A DNA stretch of 5,538 nucleotides from Candidatus Margulisiibacteriota bacterium (GTDB lineage Bacteria; Margulisbacteria; WOR-1; O2-12-FULL-45-9). The position numbers and the translations under genes are program-made. The stretch covers positions 1 through 5,538 of the forward strand of contig JAHIUL010000010.1 of NCBI GenBank assembly GCA_018817195.1, read 5' to 3'. Positions 5,444-5,538 of this stretch are shown in pieces (position 1 is the first letter of the stretch; each line of letters starts with the position of its first letter). A model generated the notes under the pieces. It ran no database searches. It had not been told where the DNA came from and saw only the letters and a list, made by a program, of their open reading frames with translations.

Positions 5444-5538
5444 ATGAAAGCAATGAATAACGCAAAAGTAATTAAAGCCATGGAAAAGCAGACCCTCCAG
5501 AAATACCTTGATAGGCTAGTGCATGCTGATCTTCACAA
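5444..5538 (+). CDS. 5' end of an unrecognised protein, cut by window end
   Basis: Thirty-one codons are visible, beginning MKAMNNAKVIKAMEKQTLQK and continuing through YLDRLVHADLH to the window edge without a stop. The visible part is hydrophilic and probably helical, with no signal peptide. The start at 5444 is chosen because of the AAGGAGGG 8 bases upstream; ATGs at 5453 and 5480 are less well placed. It is 14 bases downstream of the 61-residue gene and almost certainly in the same transcription unit. Too little is visible to assign a family. Confidence 0.65.
   Translation, partial: MKAMNNAKVIKAMEKQTLQKYLDRLVHADLH

Overview
This 5.5-kb window looks like chromosomal DNA from an uncultivated, Gram-negative-type (diderm) bacterium. 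Evidence for two membranes is an outer-membrane beta-barrel of the PorV/PorQ (UPF0164-like) type and a secreted protein with a C-terminal YPNPFNP sorting/FlgD-Ig-like domain. These traits, plus a pyrophosphate-type phosphofructokinase, would suit lineages such as Margulisbacteria/Saganbacteria (WOR-1), Elusimicrobia or Omnitrophota. That placement is inference from gene style, not from a marker gene. No rRNA, tRNA, CRISPR array, transposase or phage module is visible.

Layout. Positions 1-2522 hold three rightward, closely packed envelope genes. The first is the 3' end of a glycine-rich repeat protein (1-504). The second, 9 bases later, is a secreted Ig-like protein with a T9SS-type C-terminal domain (514-1377). 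The third is a PorV/PorQ-like barrel whose start overlaps that gene by 25 bases (1353-2522). They look like one transcription unit that exports and displays surface proteins. A short convergent junction (2523-2561) follows.

A leftward PPi-dependent 6-phosphofructokinase (2562-3839) carries both residues that mark pyrophosphate rather than ATP use. A 105-base divergent spacer with a 7-bp inverted repeat separates it from a rightward alpha/beta-hydrolase (3945-5198) that has a visible Ser-Asp-His triad. At the right edge are two small rightward genes, each with a strong Shine-Dalgarno sequence: a 61-codon gene (5244-5429) and a gene cut by the window end (5444-5538). I do not recognise either.

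How they fit together. The most interesting unit is the pair at 514-2522: a probable sorting-domain cargo overlapping a barrel related to the protein that carries such cargo in type IX secretion. The barrel gene also has an unusual Lys/Pro/Ala-rich and helical tail, and its signal peptide is encoded in repeat-like DNA. The metabolic genes to the right (glycolytic PFP, hydrolase) have no clear functional link to the envelope genes.
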